A DNA stretch of 64,000 bases, taken from IMG/VR virus record IMGVR_UViG_3300042541_000805, positions 1-64,000 of that record; one strand, given 5' to 3'. The stretch is from a virus. The notes below the pieces were generated by a model, which was not told where the DNA came from, ran no database searches, and worked only from the letters and a program-made list of their open reading frames with translations. Positions 28,383-38,106 of the stretch are shown here, piece after piece. The translations under genes were made by a program, and so were the position numbers. How positions within the stretch are numbered: the first letter of the stretch is position 1; each line of letters begins with the position of its first letter.

Positions 28383-28535
28383 ATGGAACAAGCACTTACA
28401 ATACTTGCACTCTGTGTGCTGATGATATCTACGGCAATATACCTATACCAACCTAGAATCCTTAAAATAAGGGGTAAATATGTGGTTCAGTATATAGATT
28501 CTGAAGGTAACTTTAAGTATGTAAGACTATTCTAA
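28383..28535 (+). CDS. Single-span membrane protein under its own promoter (50 aa)
   Basis: Residues 4-22 (ALTILALCVLMISTAIYLY) form a membrane helix; the short C-terminal part is basic. Because its promoter carries a putative operator, its expression may be tightly controlled. Its end overlaps the convergent endolysin gene by 9 bp. Function unknown; a superinfection or lysis-timing role is only a guess. Confidence 0.6.
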   Translation: MEQALTILALCVLMISTAIYLYQPRILKIRGKYVVQYIDSEGNFKYVRLF

Positions 28536-29015
28536 ATCCTTATCAGACTTATAAGGGATATATTTAGTAACGCCACTAACTTTCTTAGCAACCAATACCT
28601 GTTTCCTTTGCTTACCTGTTGACTCATAAGAAACATGAACCCAAGCTGGATTACCTTTTTCTGGGAACTCTGCGATTAATTGATCGAATGTTAAGTGGTC
28701 TTTAATATAATCGAATACCATCTTATTAGAAACGCCTGTGCCTCTACCATCCTGATCTAAGTCAGCTGCCTCACCAGAACAATGTTGTGATGTTGCACTA
28801 GATCCCGGTGTAGCATCATTTAAAGCCTTAGAACGATACCCTGAAGAAATCCATATAGGTTTACCAAAATGCTCACGAACTTTATCTAGGACGTTTGTAG
28901 CTAGTAATTTTAAGCACTCTAAATGTGCAGGTGTTGGATTGTTTTTGATGCCTAATCTTTTTGCAGTTGATGAAGGTGTTAACTCTCCTAGCGTAAAGTA
29001 TTTTGATAGTTGCAT
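28527..29015 (-). CDS. M15-family peptidase endolysin (162 aa)
   Basis: Zinc D,D- or L-alanyl-D-Glu peptidase that cuts peptidoglycan stems for lysis. SSGYRSKALN (about 58-66) is the substrate loop; SQHCSGEAADLD gives H78 and D85 as zinc ligands; AWVHVSY gives H127. Length matches single-domain M15A endolysins. It has no signal peptide, so it needs a holin; two membrane genes lie just upstream. Confidence 0.85.
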   Translation of the reverse strand: MQLSKYFTLGELTPSSTAKRLGIKNNPTPAHLECLKLLATNVLDKVREHFGKPIWISSGYRSKALNDATPGSSATSQHCSGEAADLDQDGRGTGVSNKMVFDYIKDHLTFDQLIAEFPEKGNPAWVHVSYESTGKQRKQVLVAKKVSGVTKYIPYKSDKDLE

Positions 29016-29018
29016 AAA

Positions 29019-29195
29019 TTACTTTTTGCCTTTTAGAATATCGTCATTCATTAAATAGCCAAGAGCAGCGATACCACCACTAATCACTAACATTAAAATA
29101 GTTTTAGGTGTTAATTGCTCTTCTAAAGAAATTGTACTCCACGCTGTAAGGACTGCTAATGTAGCACCCATTAATGTTGTTTTCCAGTTTTTCAT
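29019..29195 (-). CDS. Holin-like membrane protein (58 aa)
   Basis: Two hydrophobic segments (residues about 7-22 and 32-48) separated by an acidic turn, with a charged C-terminus DDILKGKK, as in short class II holins. It lies between the endolysin and a second membrane protein and shares one base with the latter (TAATG). Confidence 0.6.
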   Translation of the reverse strand: MKNWKTTLMGATLAVLTAWSTISLEEQLTPKTILMLVISGGIAALGYLMNDDILKGKK

Positions 29196-29446
29196 TATTT
29201 AATAATTTTATGGTAAAAATCTCTAGCCTTTAATATCAATGTCATAAACGCAATCATAAAACCGATGAGAATACCCATCTTACTAATTAGATTCCAAAAA
29301 GGATTTGTATCTGCAAAAAATGATGACATTTGTATTAAGTTTATTTGATATATTGCCCATGAAGAAACACCGCTAATTATTCCTATAATCGGCTTATCTC
29401 TCAGTTCTTGAGTGAAGAAATCCATATCTTTTAAAAAGGTTGACAT
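29195..29446 (-). CDS. Second membrane protein of the lysis cassette (83 aa)
   Basis: Helices at about 20-40 (IIGIISGVSSWAIYQINL) and 50-73 (ISKMGILIGFMIAFMTLIL), with a basic end (KARDFYHKIIK). It may be the holin or antiholin, or a membrane anchor for the pair. First gene after the 29464 promoter. Confidence 0.6.
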   Translation of the reverse strand: MSTFLKDMDFFTQELRDKPIIGIISGVSSWAIYQINLIQMSSFFADTNPFWNLISKMGILIGFMIAFMTLILKARDFYHKIIK

Positions 29447-29463
29447 TGATTGTTAAACATATA

Positions 29464-29471
29464 CAAATATA
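29464..29471 (-). promoter_or_regulatory. -7 box of the lysis cassette
   Basis: TATATTTG on the minus strand, 17 nt before the ATG at 29446 and directly downstream of a strong terminator. Confidence 0.6.
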
Positions 29472-29472
29472 A

Positions 29473-29501
29473 TAAAAAAGCCACACATTTCTGCGTGGCT
29501 T
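29473..29501 (-). terminator. Terminator before the lysis promoter
   Basis: AAGCCACGCA-GAAA-TGTGTGGCTT on the minus strand: 10 bp with one G-U and a GAAA loop, then six T. Read from the 29524 gene it ends the fibre unit and insulates the lysis promoter. Confidence 0.85.
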
Positions 29502-29523
29502 AGTTGGGGTCGAGAGAGTACTA

Positions 29524-29982
29524 TTATTTATCCATTACTAAGATAAGTAAGTCCATAAACGTAGGATATGACTCCTCAGTTTCTAGTTCTTTTAACTCAT
29601 CCATAGTAATTTCTTCAAATTCAAACTCAATTTCTTTAGCTAAAAGCTCTTCCATTTTGTTTGCAAACTCTACATACTTAGGGTTGAATTCTTTTACTTC
29701 TGCCTCTGCATCTACATACATAGGGATTGAAATAGAACCATTTTCTCCTTCAGTACCATACTCTTTTATTAACTCTTCTCTCAACTCATCGTTTGCTTTT
29801 TTGATGGTTGATAGGGAGTTAAGTAACATTTTCAGTTTAAACTTGGCGATCATCGGCATTTTATGGCTTAACAAGCCTTTTAAAATCGACTCACCTGTCT
29901 GTTGGTTTTGTAACCCGCCAATCTCTGCCTCTAAAGACATGATTTGAGCAAGTTTTAGCGTAGCTTTCTTCTTTTGATTCAT
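29524..29982 (-). CDS. Helical hypothetical protein (152 aa)
   Basis: Charged helices throughout (LAQIMSLEAEIGGLQNQQTG; KKANDELREELIKEYG) and an acidic C-terminal third. Placed between fibre and lysis genes. Unrecognised; may be a tail-fibre or lysis accessory. Confidence 0.6.
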   Translation of the reverse strand: MNQKKKATLKLAQIMSLEAEIGGLQNQQTGESILKGLLSHKMPMIAKFKLKMLLNSLSTIKKANDELREELIKEYGTEGENGSISIPMYVDAEAEVKEFNPKYVEFANKMEELLAKEIEFEFEEITMDELKELETEESYPTFMDLLILVMDK

Positions 29983-29999
29983 ATAGATTTAAATTTAAA

Positions 30000-30278
30000 T
30001 TACTCTACAATAAGGACTAAGCCTTTTTCATCCGCTACAATCTCGTACAATACTGAGTTATCAGTACCCCAAGTTGCGAATTGCTCGTCAGTCATCTGTA
30101 CGTTACCTTGTAATAATTGCATACCATTAGCGTCAGCTAAGTAGTAATATAATGTACAATTTACAGCTGAAGCTGAGAAGCTATTAGCTTGTACATACAA
30201 TTGAGTAGCTGTTCCTAATGTCGGTACTACTACTGGTTCGATAGGCTTTAAGCCATTTGTCATTGGTGTTGGTTCCAT
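30000..30278 (-). CDS. Small beta-rich virion-type protein (92 aa)
   Basis: Begins Pro/Thr-rich (GLKPIEPVVVPTLGTATQLY), then beta strands (CTLYYYLADANGMQLLQGNV). Looks like a small structural protein, perhaps a fibre cap. Has its own TATATTTG box. Confidence 0.55.
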   Translation of the reverse strand: MEPTPMTNGLKPIEPVVVPTLGTATQLYVQANSFSASAVNCTLYYYLADANGMQLLQGNVQMTDEQFATWGTDNSVLYEIVADEKGLVLIVE

Positions 30279-30294
30279 TTTTTTCTAATTTAAG

Positions 30295-30302
30295 CAAATA
30301 TA
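30295..30302 (-). promoter_or_regulatory. -7 box for the 30278 gene
   Basis: TATATTTG on the minus strand, 16 nt before the ATG at 30278, in the gap after the S74 fibre gene. Confidence 0.55.
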
Positions 30303-30317
30303 AGTATTATTATTTAA

Positions 30318-33300
30318 TTATTTATTTTTTAGTATTTCTATTTCAGCTTGTAACTCTTTTATAAGCACTTGTTGTTCTTTGATAGCTTCAATGAATAGAC
30401 CTGCAAAGTTACCATAAGAAACGCCATATACATCAGCATCTTTAGAGTGGTGAACTACTTCAGGAACATGAGGCTCAACTTCTTGAGCAATTACACCCAT
30501 TTCTCTTTTACCTGAATCCTGATCCTTTTTAGTATATGTAACACCTCTTAGATTAGTTACCTTTTCTAAAGCATTTTCTACTACTTCAACATTCTCTTTG
30601 TTTCTGCCATCCGAGTTAGCAACAATAGCACCTGTGGCATAAATAGCACCTGCAACCCTTAATCTATAAGTTGCATCTATTGCTGAACTCCCTATTGCTA
30701 AACAATTTGCTGTATAATCATAATACATAACCCATCTGCCACCAGTTTGGTAATATAAACCTCCAGATCCAGTTGAGTTAAACATCATGTGTGGTGCATT
30801 TGTTACATTGAATAATAATCCAGTATAACCACCTTTAGCACCTGTTATTTCCCAAAAACCATAACTTGATGTATTATTTGTTTTAAAATACCCATTAACA
30901 CTACTTAAAACTGTTGTTAACCCATAATCTCCTACTGAAATGTAATTACTTGTAACCCCAACACTTCCAAAAAATACAGCTGCACCAGTTTGAGAAATCC
31001 TAAACCTTTCAGTATTATTAGTAAAGAACATTAATGCACCTTGTGTAGCCGCACCACTTTCAAATCCTCTAATTTGTATTTTAGCTGCGTTAGCTGCTGT
31101 TGTACCATATCCACCTCTTAATGTTAAACTACCAGTATCACTCGTATCACTACCACCTAAAATATCACCAGTAGTAGTAATAATAGTTGAAGCAAATGTT
31201 GCTTTACCACTTTCAATTGATGCTATAAAATTATGTGCTGAATCAAAAAATGAATGTTTAGCTGAATTACTAACATTATATACTTCAATAGCAGCATGAG
31301 AAATACCATACCCTCCTGTAGTTGATGATTTTATGCTCCATTCATTTGCATAAAGCCCAGACCCTCCCCCTAATATTAAGTGACAATAGTTAAATCCCTT
31401 AGCATTTAAGTATAAATTACCTCCAGCAGTAATACTTCCGTCTTCTCCAATACTAATTCCATATAGGATATTATTTGCATATGATATCCTAAACATAGTT
31501 CTTGCTTCCACATCACCAGTAGAAAATACTCCTGCTTTCCAAGTAGTTGTACTTGGAGTAGTTGCAAACGATGAATAATATTCAATATAACCTGAAGTAT
31601 ATACATAGTCTTTATTTATTCTAGCATAATTACCTGCGACTGTTAATATATTTGTAACATTCCAAGTGCCTGTTAAATATCCACCATACCCCGCTCCTTG
31701 GTAACAAAGAATACTCGACTCTGCGTCTTGGTCATTTATTATATAAATACCTTCACTTGCTCTACCTATTGAAAACTGTTGAGTATATTGGGTATAGAAG
31801 GCAAGACGAACAGATGTAGTATCATTTGAATTTACAACCCATCCTGCACTTTGACTCCAAAAAGAAGAATTATTTGCTGAGTTTTTTATTCCATAATTAT
31901 CTGTAGAATTTACAAACCAACCATCTGTAGTTAAGTCACCTGATATTGTACCCCCTGATATAGGTAAAGCATAAGAGCCAATGTTACCAGAATGAATAAG
32001 TGTTGCTGTCCAATTAATATTATTGCCATTACCTCCACCAATTTGGGCATTAGCAAAGTAATAATCAACAGCAATAAAACCTTGTGTATCAGCACCTGAC
32101 CAAGCCATCATAGTCCCATAAGCATTCAACCCTGATAATGCTGTTGGTACAGTATTCCACCTCGCTGCTGATATGTTAAAAGTATTAGATGTAAGACCAA
32201 ATAATGTGCTTCTAAAATTTGAAGCAGTTAATCCATCAATATACGCAGGAGCCTGAAGACTATATCTACCTAAATCGTGTGTATGACCAACTAAAGCATA
32301 TCCAGATAATGCAGATGTTGTAGCATAAGCACTCGAATCAACACTACCATCTGCTTTTAAAAACTGAGCGGCTGTACCTCCTGATTTAATAAATGAACCT
32401 GCTGTAACGCTTGAGCTAAATGTTGCTGCACCTGCCCCATTAATAGTTAATCTATCTAAACTTGCAGTTTGTAAAATTAACGCTCTTGCTGAACTATCGT
32501 GACCTATATATAATGCTGAGTCATTTATATTAAAACTTGAAGTATATCCACTTGTAGAATTCCCTTTAAATTCGAAAGTTGCTGCACTTCCTGCTTTTAT
32601 TGTTAATGCTGTAGTATTATTTGCTGAAGTTACTCTCGCTGTCCCGTTTACATCTAACTTAAAGTCTGCGTCTGTAGTTGTGCCAATTAAAACATTACCG
32701 CTTGAAGCAATACGCATTCTTTCTGTAGCAGACCCATTTGTGTAAAATCTAATATTCTTGCTTGTTTCTGCATATAATGCTAAATCCGAAGATGTATCGC
32801 CTAATGCAGCACCACTACCTCCAAAGAATCCCGAAGAAACACCATTCTGTTTAACTGCATAATAAGCCCCACCTGTTGTACTTGATGTATCTAATGATAT
32901 ACCTGTATAACTACCTGAACCAACTATTGTTAGTTTATCAGTAGGATTTGTAGTTCCAATACCTACATTACCATTACCTTTTATTGCTAATTTAGTAGAC
33001 CATCCTGCCCCACCGTAATGAGTTTGAAAAGAAAAATCTACATTATTAGCACTAGTCCAACTCCCAGCTCTAAAGGTCATTCCTGTAGAAGCATCGTATG
33101 TATTTGTTATATAATTATAATAATTACCATCATCATAAGCCCAAGCTAAATTTTCTTGATTACCAAGTTGTACAGTTCCTTCAACGTGTAGCTTTTGCTC
33201 AGGACTTGAAGTACCAATACCAACTTTACCATTAGTAGCAATAAACATAGCATTGGCTATACTATTAGGATGGAATGCAATTGCCCCATTGCTATTAAAA

Positions 33301-33785
33301 ATATTTAATGCTAAAGTCCCTCCATATGAAGAGTATCCTGTCCCTGATTTAAATATTTCTCCAGTTCCGCTATTTGAATATAATACTAAATCTGAATATT
33401 CTGTATTTCCTGAGCCTCCAACATAAACAACAGTAGCAGTACTTGAAGGACTATAAAATCTGGCAGCAATTGTAGTAGCTCCACTATCAACATCTAATTT
33501 ATATGCAGGAGTAGCAGTACCAACACCAAGTCTACCCGCTATAATGCCATATCCAGCTGTAGGCAATGTACCACCATACCCAACTGACAATCCCCCATTA
33601 CTTGCTAATACACCATCTCCAAGCCAAATTGATTTTTGATTTAAAGACCTTATATAAGTGCCATCTTGCATAAACCATCCGCCACCCCAATCACTAAAAG
33701 TTAGTGGGTTGTTTCCAGCAATGTTAATGTCATCTCCTGAATTAATTGTTGAAGCTGTATTTAGGCTTGATATTTTTACTGACAT
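30318..33785 (-). CDS. Tail fibre with C-terminal S74 intramolecular chaperone (1155 aa)
   Basis: Receptor-binding fibre. The body is Gly/Ser/Thr-rich beta repeats, including several 'GIGT..P..KL.V' units and LIGTTTDADFKLDVNGTARV. The C-terminus is a peptidase S74 domain: SDGRNK gives the self-cleavage pair S1058 and K1063, then MGVIAQEVEPHVPEVV, YGVSYG and a terminal coiled coil (IKELQAEIEILKNK). Cleavage would release the last 98 residues after trimer folding. It is 1 nt from the preceding fibre gene. Confidence 0.9.
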   Translation of the reverse strand: MSVKISSLNTASTINSGDDINIAGNNPLTFSDWGGGWFMQDGTYIRSLNQKSIWLGDGVLASNGGLSVGYGGTLPTAGYGIIAGRLGVGTATPAYKLDVDSGATTIAARFYSPSSTATVVYVGGSGNTEYSDLVLYSNSGTGEIFKSGTGYSSYGGTLALNIFNSNGAIAFHPNSIANAMFIATNGKVGIGTSSPEQKLHVEGTVQLGNQENLAWAYDDGNYYNYITNTYDASTGMTFRAGSWTSANNVDFSFQTHYGGAGWSTKLAIKGNGNVGIGTTNPTDKLTIVGSGSYTGISLDTSSTTGGAYYAVKQNGVSSGFFGGSGAALGDTSSDLALYAETSKNIRFYTNGSATERMRIASSGNVLIGTTTDADFKLDVNGTARVTSANNTTALTIKAGSAATFEFKGNSTSGYTSSFNINDSALYIGHDSSARALILQTASLDRLTINGAGAATFSSSVTAGSFIKSGGTAAQFLKADGSVDSSAYATTSALSGYALVGHTHDLGRYSLQAPAYIDGLTASNFRSTLFGLTSNTFNISAARWNTVPTALSGLNAYGTMMAWSGADTQGFIAVDYYFANAQIGGGNGNNINWTATLIHSGNIGSYALPISGGTISGDLTTDGWFVNSTDNYGIKNSANNSSFWSQSAGWVVNSNDTTSVRLAFYTQYTQQFSIGRASEGIYIINDQDAESSILCYQGAGYGGYLTGTWNVTNILTVAGNYARINKDYVYTSGYIEYYSSFATTPSTTTWKAGVFSTGDVEARTMFRISYANNILYGISIGEDGSITAGGNLYLNAKGFNYCHLILGGGSGLYANEWSIKSSTTGGYGISHAAIEVYNVSNSAKHSFFDSAHNFIASIESGKATFASTIITTTGDILGGSDTSDTGSLTLRGGYGTTAANAAKIQIRGFESGAATQGALMFFTNNTERFRISQTGAAVFFGSVGVTSNYISVGDYGLTTVLSSVNGYFKTNNTSSYGFWEITGAKGGYTGLLFNVTNAPHMMFNSTGSGGLYYQTGGRWVMYYDYTANCLAIGSSAIDATYRLRVAGAIYATGAIVANSDGRNKENVEVVENALEKVTNLRGVTYTKKDQDSGKREMGVIAQEVEPHVPEVVHHSKDADVYGVSYGNFAGLFIEAIKEQQVLIKELQAEIEILKNK

Positions 33786-33786
33786 A

Positions 33787-36700
33787 TTATAATAATTTTT
33801 TAAATGTTAATTGATAGTTTGATGCTGCTGAGTTTGTTCCGTTTCCGCTTATCTGTAAATATGTTTTACCATCCGCACTAACTGTGTTTAATGTTCTTAA
33901 ATAAATATATCTTCCATTGTCAGCGTGACCTGTGTGGTGTAATACAATTTCGTTTGCATCTGATCCGTTTGTTGCACCTGCAAAGAAATACATAAGTCCT
34001 GTGTAGGTACAATTATATTGTAACCCACCTACTCCAAAGTCATTAGCGTTGCAAGTTACAAGGTAAACCCCTGTGCCTAAGTTAGCACTACTTACGCCTG
34101 TATTCTGCCATGTAGGAGATAAAGTTACACTTGCTGTATAACTGAATGTGCTACTTGTTGATGTAAGGTATACATTTGAATCCAATGAGCCATCAGCTTT
34201 TAAGAATTGTGCTGAAGTACCACCGGGTACTATGAAGTTGGTAGCGGTAACTGAAGATGAGAATGTTGCTGCACCTGTACCTAAAAACATTAAAGCATTT
34301 ACAGGCGTTCCGTTTGTTCTTGTTCTTATGTATAATCTTCCCGAACCAGCAGAATCATATTTGCTATCAATATAAGAATATCCAGTAGCATTATCAAAAT
34401 ACATATTCATACCAAAATTGGTAGATGCTAAAATTGATATTCCACTATTGTTATCAACAGTTAATTTACCACTCACTCTCGCAGTTCCGTTTACATCTAA
34501 CTTGTAGCTTGAATTTGTGGTGGTTCCAATTAAAACATTCCCACCTCCCGATTGTAAAACTAAATTTCCCCACGCAACCGCTGGTTTTATAGAATTTATT
34601 ACTCCATAATTTCCACTTTCGCTATATCCTATTCTTACCCCATATCCATTTGTACCGCTTCCAAATATTGCTTGTTGGCTATCAGTATCTTCGTTTGTGT
34701 ATGTTGGTAAAACAACTTGTAATTTGCCTAAAGGACTTGTTATTCCTATACCTAATCGACCACTTGCATCCAAAGTCATAGCTTGAACCCAAGTTAATGC
34801 AGCGTTTGCAGTTCCACTTACAGCATAATACCATCTGTGTTGCCCCGCAGTCATTCCATATCTTGTAGCAGTTCCAGTTGCGTAATATTTTGAAGCACCA
34901 TCATAATAGGCGTTTTGCCAAAGTTGTAATTCTCCTGCTGCACCTATTAAACTACCACCTACTGTTTGTAAAGCCTTAAATCCACTCCAAGCACTTGGTG
35001 TAACACCTAAACCTAATTGACCATTTGCATCTAATCTCATATTAGTAGCAAAAGTTATTGCTCCGTTTGCCGTACCGCTTGGTGCAGTATCCCAAATATG
35101 AGAACCTTGACTTTGAGTATATCTTGATGCAAGTAAGCCAGTATTTTTATATAAAGGATTGCCAGCAGAATTAAAATAAGAGTTTAATCCAATAAATATT
35201 GAGTTAAAACTACTCGTTGCTTTTTCACTCCACAAAATACCATTAGCACCTATTTCTAAAGAAAGAGAAGGTGTATAAGAGTTTACTGGAGTTATTCCTA
35301 AACCTAAATTACCAATAGTATCATTAACTAAATTTGAGTTCCCTAAAGCAGTTGAGCCTGTAAACTTTGGTAAATTATTAGTTGAGCCTGTTCCTGTAAT
35401 AGGATTTGTTAAAGCGTTTTGCTTGTTATTAAAAGTTGTCCAATCAGCCGAACTTAAAGCACCTCTATTTGTTGCCGAAGCCGTAGGTAAGTTAAAAGTA
35501 TGAGTAGAAGAAGCAGAAGAAATTCCGAAGTCAGTTCCACTTGTACCTACTGCAAATGTTTGTGTTAAAGCCGTTAATCCGTTTAAAGATGTTATACCTG
35601 TATCGGTATCAGCATAGTTAGGAATGTTTAAAGTTGATCCTACTAATGTAGCAGCACCTGAAGTTCCTATTGTTGTTAATGTTATTGTAGTTTGATAGGT
35701 ATTTGAATCTACACTACCATCTGCTTTTAAGAATTGTGAAGATGTACCGCCACTTTTAATAAGTGAACTTGCTGTTACCGAAGAAGAAAATGTTGCTGCA
35801 CCACCAGTTGCTATTGTTAATTGTGGAGTTCCGTTTTCAGCAATTCTAATAGCAGTTCCAGTTAGTCTATCTAATAATGTACCACCAGAATAACCTAATG
35901 AAAATAAAATACTACCAGCACTATCAAGTCTAAATCCACTTGAAGAATTTGTAGTTACCGCACCTACTATTCTTGCAGTTCCATTAACATCAAGTTTAAA
36001 ACCTGCGTCTGTAGTTGTGCCGATTAGAAGGTTACCATTCATATAATTAGCGGCAGTACCACCCATATATAAATTCCAGTCCCCAGTTCCACTTGCAATA
36101 TTACTAAAAAATCCATATTGTCTTGTAACCGCAGAACCCGCACCTATTGCTACATCATTTGCATAAAAGTGATATAAGTCTGGTAATGTAAATGCAGCAG
36201 CAGCAGTTGAAGGATTACTTCTATAACCAAACATCGAAGTAGTTACACCACTTGAAATCGTAACAAATTGGTCAATACCATAAGCAGTAGTACCACCCGT
36301 AATATTTCCCTCAATACTTATTTTACGATTTAATGGTAATGCAGTTCCACCAATTAATACATTCCCATTAAAATAAGCTAACCCAGTATGTCCATTAATT
36401 TCGAACATAGTGGTAGCATCACTTCTTGTTAATTTTATATCAGCACTATTACTAGCATTATTATTTACTTGAAAGTATGAATCTGTATCATATCCAAAAG
36501 CTCTAAATGTTGGAGCAGTTATTGAACCAGATGCTGCTTTTGAACGAACATCTAAAGTTGCAGTAGGCGTAATAGCCCCTATAACAACATTACCAGTCGC
36601 ATCAACACGCATTCTTTCACTACCACCAGTATAAGTAATAAGAGTATTTGTTGCTAAAATATAAGAGCTTGTTGCTTGTTGATAAAGCTCAAGAGAAGCA

Positions 36701-38094
36701 CCTCCTGTATCTCTTACTCGTATAGATGTATCTGTTGTTCCAACAACGTCTAGTTTTTTACCCGGACTTGAAGTCCCTATACCAACATTCCCTGCGTTTG
36801 TTACAGAAAATATTTCACCTGAATTTGTTTTAATTCCTAGAGCATAATAAGCGTTACTAGTCCCCCCATTAGAGATAAATAATGTAGGTTTATTAGCAGA
36901 TGTCCAAGTTCCTCCTCCATTTTCCGCTACTTCTAATTTACCCGTTGGAGTTGCAGTTCCAATACCAACACTTGTACCATTATCAAAAACTAAAGAGTTC
37001 CCTATTGTACTCGTACCTGTAAACTTAGGCAAGTAGTTAGTTGTACCACTACCGCCAATTTTATTATTGAAAGTTGTCCAATCAGTAGAAGATAAATATC
37101 CATTCGTTGAAGTACTTGATTGAGCAATACTAAATACCCCACTACCATTATAGCTAAGTGGAGATGTAGCAGATAAGTCACCAAAGTCAACCTTTGCATC
37201 AAATGCCGACCAATCGATAGAACTTAAAGCCCCTCTTTTAGTAGCCGATGCTGTAGGTAAATTAAATGTATGCGTATCTGTTACACTTGAAATAGCAAAG
37301 TCACTACCACTTGTACCAACAGCAAAGTTCTGCACTTGAGCAGTTAAACCATTTAACGCTGTTAAGCCTGTAGTAAATGTTGTGATAACTTGACACAAGT
37401 GACCATTCTGTGTATGGAGTGTAATTGTCCTCCCACTATGGTTAACATAAACCCTAACAGCTAACCTATCAGTTAATGTTAAGGTAGTTGTAGGGATTGC
37501 TAATGCAGTAATATATAAATCTGTAGCTGTACCGCCTGTAATAGATTCAGGAGCAGTAGAACCACTTGCAATTAAGGTAAGCGTAGTACCATCGTATTTA
37601 TATAATTCTACATAAAAACTTGGAGTACCACCACCTGAACTTGCAGAGAAAAACATCTCAAAGTTCCAGTTACCACCCGGTATATTTAACAATGCAGGGT
37701 CACCCGCATCCGTTACAAACTGAGCAACATAACCATCTGCATTAATACTAAAATCAGCGTTTGTTCCTATTATAGCAGTTTTGCTCATTTCATAATAAGT
37801 GTTACCACCTATCGTCCCTTGAGAAACACTACCATTCAAATAGTAGTTTACTGATGATCCGCCCCCGCCCCCACCTTGAGAGAACGTAGCCAAGCTACCA
37901 TCACCCCTTACATATTGAGAAGTTGTACCTGTTGGATACGGATAATAGTTTTGATTCTTAACAAAAGCCGTAGTAGCAATGTTGGTAGAATTATCACTCG
38001 TAGTAGGCGTTAATGCTGTAGCGGTGTTATTTAATGTCGTAACACCATCTACAGTTATCCCCGCCTTTGCGTATAAAACAGATAAAAAATTCAT
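33787..38094 (-). CDS. Long tail fibre with internal duplications (1435 aa)
   Basis: Begins with a 'NIATTAFVKNQNYYP' fibre-type repeat. It contains two similar modules of about 100 residues (LTAQVQNFAVGTSGSDFAIS... and LTALTQTFAVGTSGTDFGIS...), each continuing THTFNLPTASAT.RGALSS.DW. It also has many 'VGIGT..P..KLDV' units. No S74 domain at its end, which is KFKKLL-like (NYQLTFKKLL). It likely forms a proximal or alternative fibre for the S74 protein encoded next. Confidence 0.8.
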   Translation of the reverse strand: MNFLSVLYAKAGITVDGVTTLNNTATALTPTTSDNSTNIATTAFVKNQNYYPYPTGTTSQYVRGDGSLATFSQGGGGGGSSVNYYLNGSVSQGTIGGNTYYEMSKTAIIGTNADFSINADGYVAQFVTDAGDPALLNIPGGNWNFEMFFSASSGGGTPSFYVELYKYDGTTLTLIASGSTAPESITGGTATDLYITALAIPTTTLTLTDRLAVRVYVNHSGRTITLHTQNGHLCQVITTFTTGLTALNGLTAQVQNFAVGTSGSDFAISSVTDTHTFNLPTASATKRGALSSIDWSAFDAKVDFGDLSATSPLSYNGSGVFSIAQSSTSTNGYLSSTDWTTFNNKIGGSGTTNYLPKFTGTSTIGNSLVFDNGTSVGIGTATPTGKLEVAENGGGTWTSANKPTLFISNGGTSNAYYALGIKTNSGEIFSVTNAGNVGIGTSSPGKKLDVVGTTDTSIRVRDTGGASLELYQQATSSYILATNTLITYTGGSERMRVDATGNVVIGAITPTATLDVRSKAASGSITAPTFRAFGYDTDSYFQVNNNASNSADIKLTRSDATTMFEINGHTGLAYFNGNVLIGGTALPLNRKISIEGNITGGTTAYGIDQFVTISSGVTTSMFGYRSNPSTAAAAFTLPDLYHFYANDVAIGAGSAVTRQYGFFSNIASGTGDWNLYMGGTAANYMNGNLLIGTTTDAGFKLDVNGTARIVGAVTTNSSSGFRLDSAGSILFSLGYSGGTLLDRLTGTAIRIAENGTPQLTIATGGAATFSSSVTASSLIKSGGTSSQFLKADGSVDSNTYQTTITLTTIGTSGAATLVGSTLNIPNYADTDTGITSLNGLTALTQTFAVGTSGTDFGISSASSTHTFNLPTASATNRGALSSADWTTFNNKQNALTNPITGTGSTNNLPKFTGSTALGNSNLVNDTIGNLGLGITPVNSYTPSLSLEIGANGILWSEKATSSFNSIFIGLNSYFNSAGNPLYKNTGLLASRYTQSQGSHIWDTAPSGTANGAITFATNMRLDANGQLGLGVTPSAWSGFKALQTVGGSLIGAAGELQLWQNAYYDGASKYYATGTATRYGMTAGQHRWYYAVSGTANAALTWVQAMTLDASGRLGIGITSPLGKLQVVLPTYTNEDTDSQQAIFGSGTNGYGVRIGYSESGNYGVINSIKPAVAWGNLVLQSGGGNVLIGTTTNSSYKLDVNGTARVSGKLTVDNNSGISILASTNFGMNMYFDNATGYSYIDSKYDSAGSGRLYIRTRTNGTPVNALMFLGTGAATFSSSVTATNFIVPGGTSAQFLKADGSLDSNVYLTSTSSTFSYTASVTLSPTWQNTGVSSANLGTGVYLVTCNANDFGVGGLQYNCTYTGLMYFFAGATNGSDANEIVLHHTGHADNGRYIYLRTLNTVSADGKTYLQISGNGTNSAASNYQLTFKKLL

Positions 38095-38106
38095 ATTTTA
38101 TTTAAA

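Noticed and set aside
30318-38094. CRISPR-like or satellite repeats
   Set aside because: The repeats are in-frame protein modules of fibres with diverged DNA and no regular spacer length.
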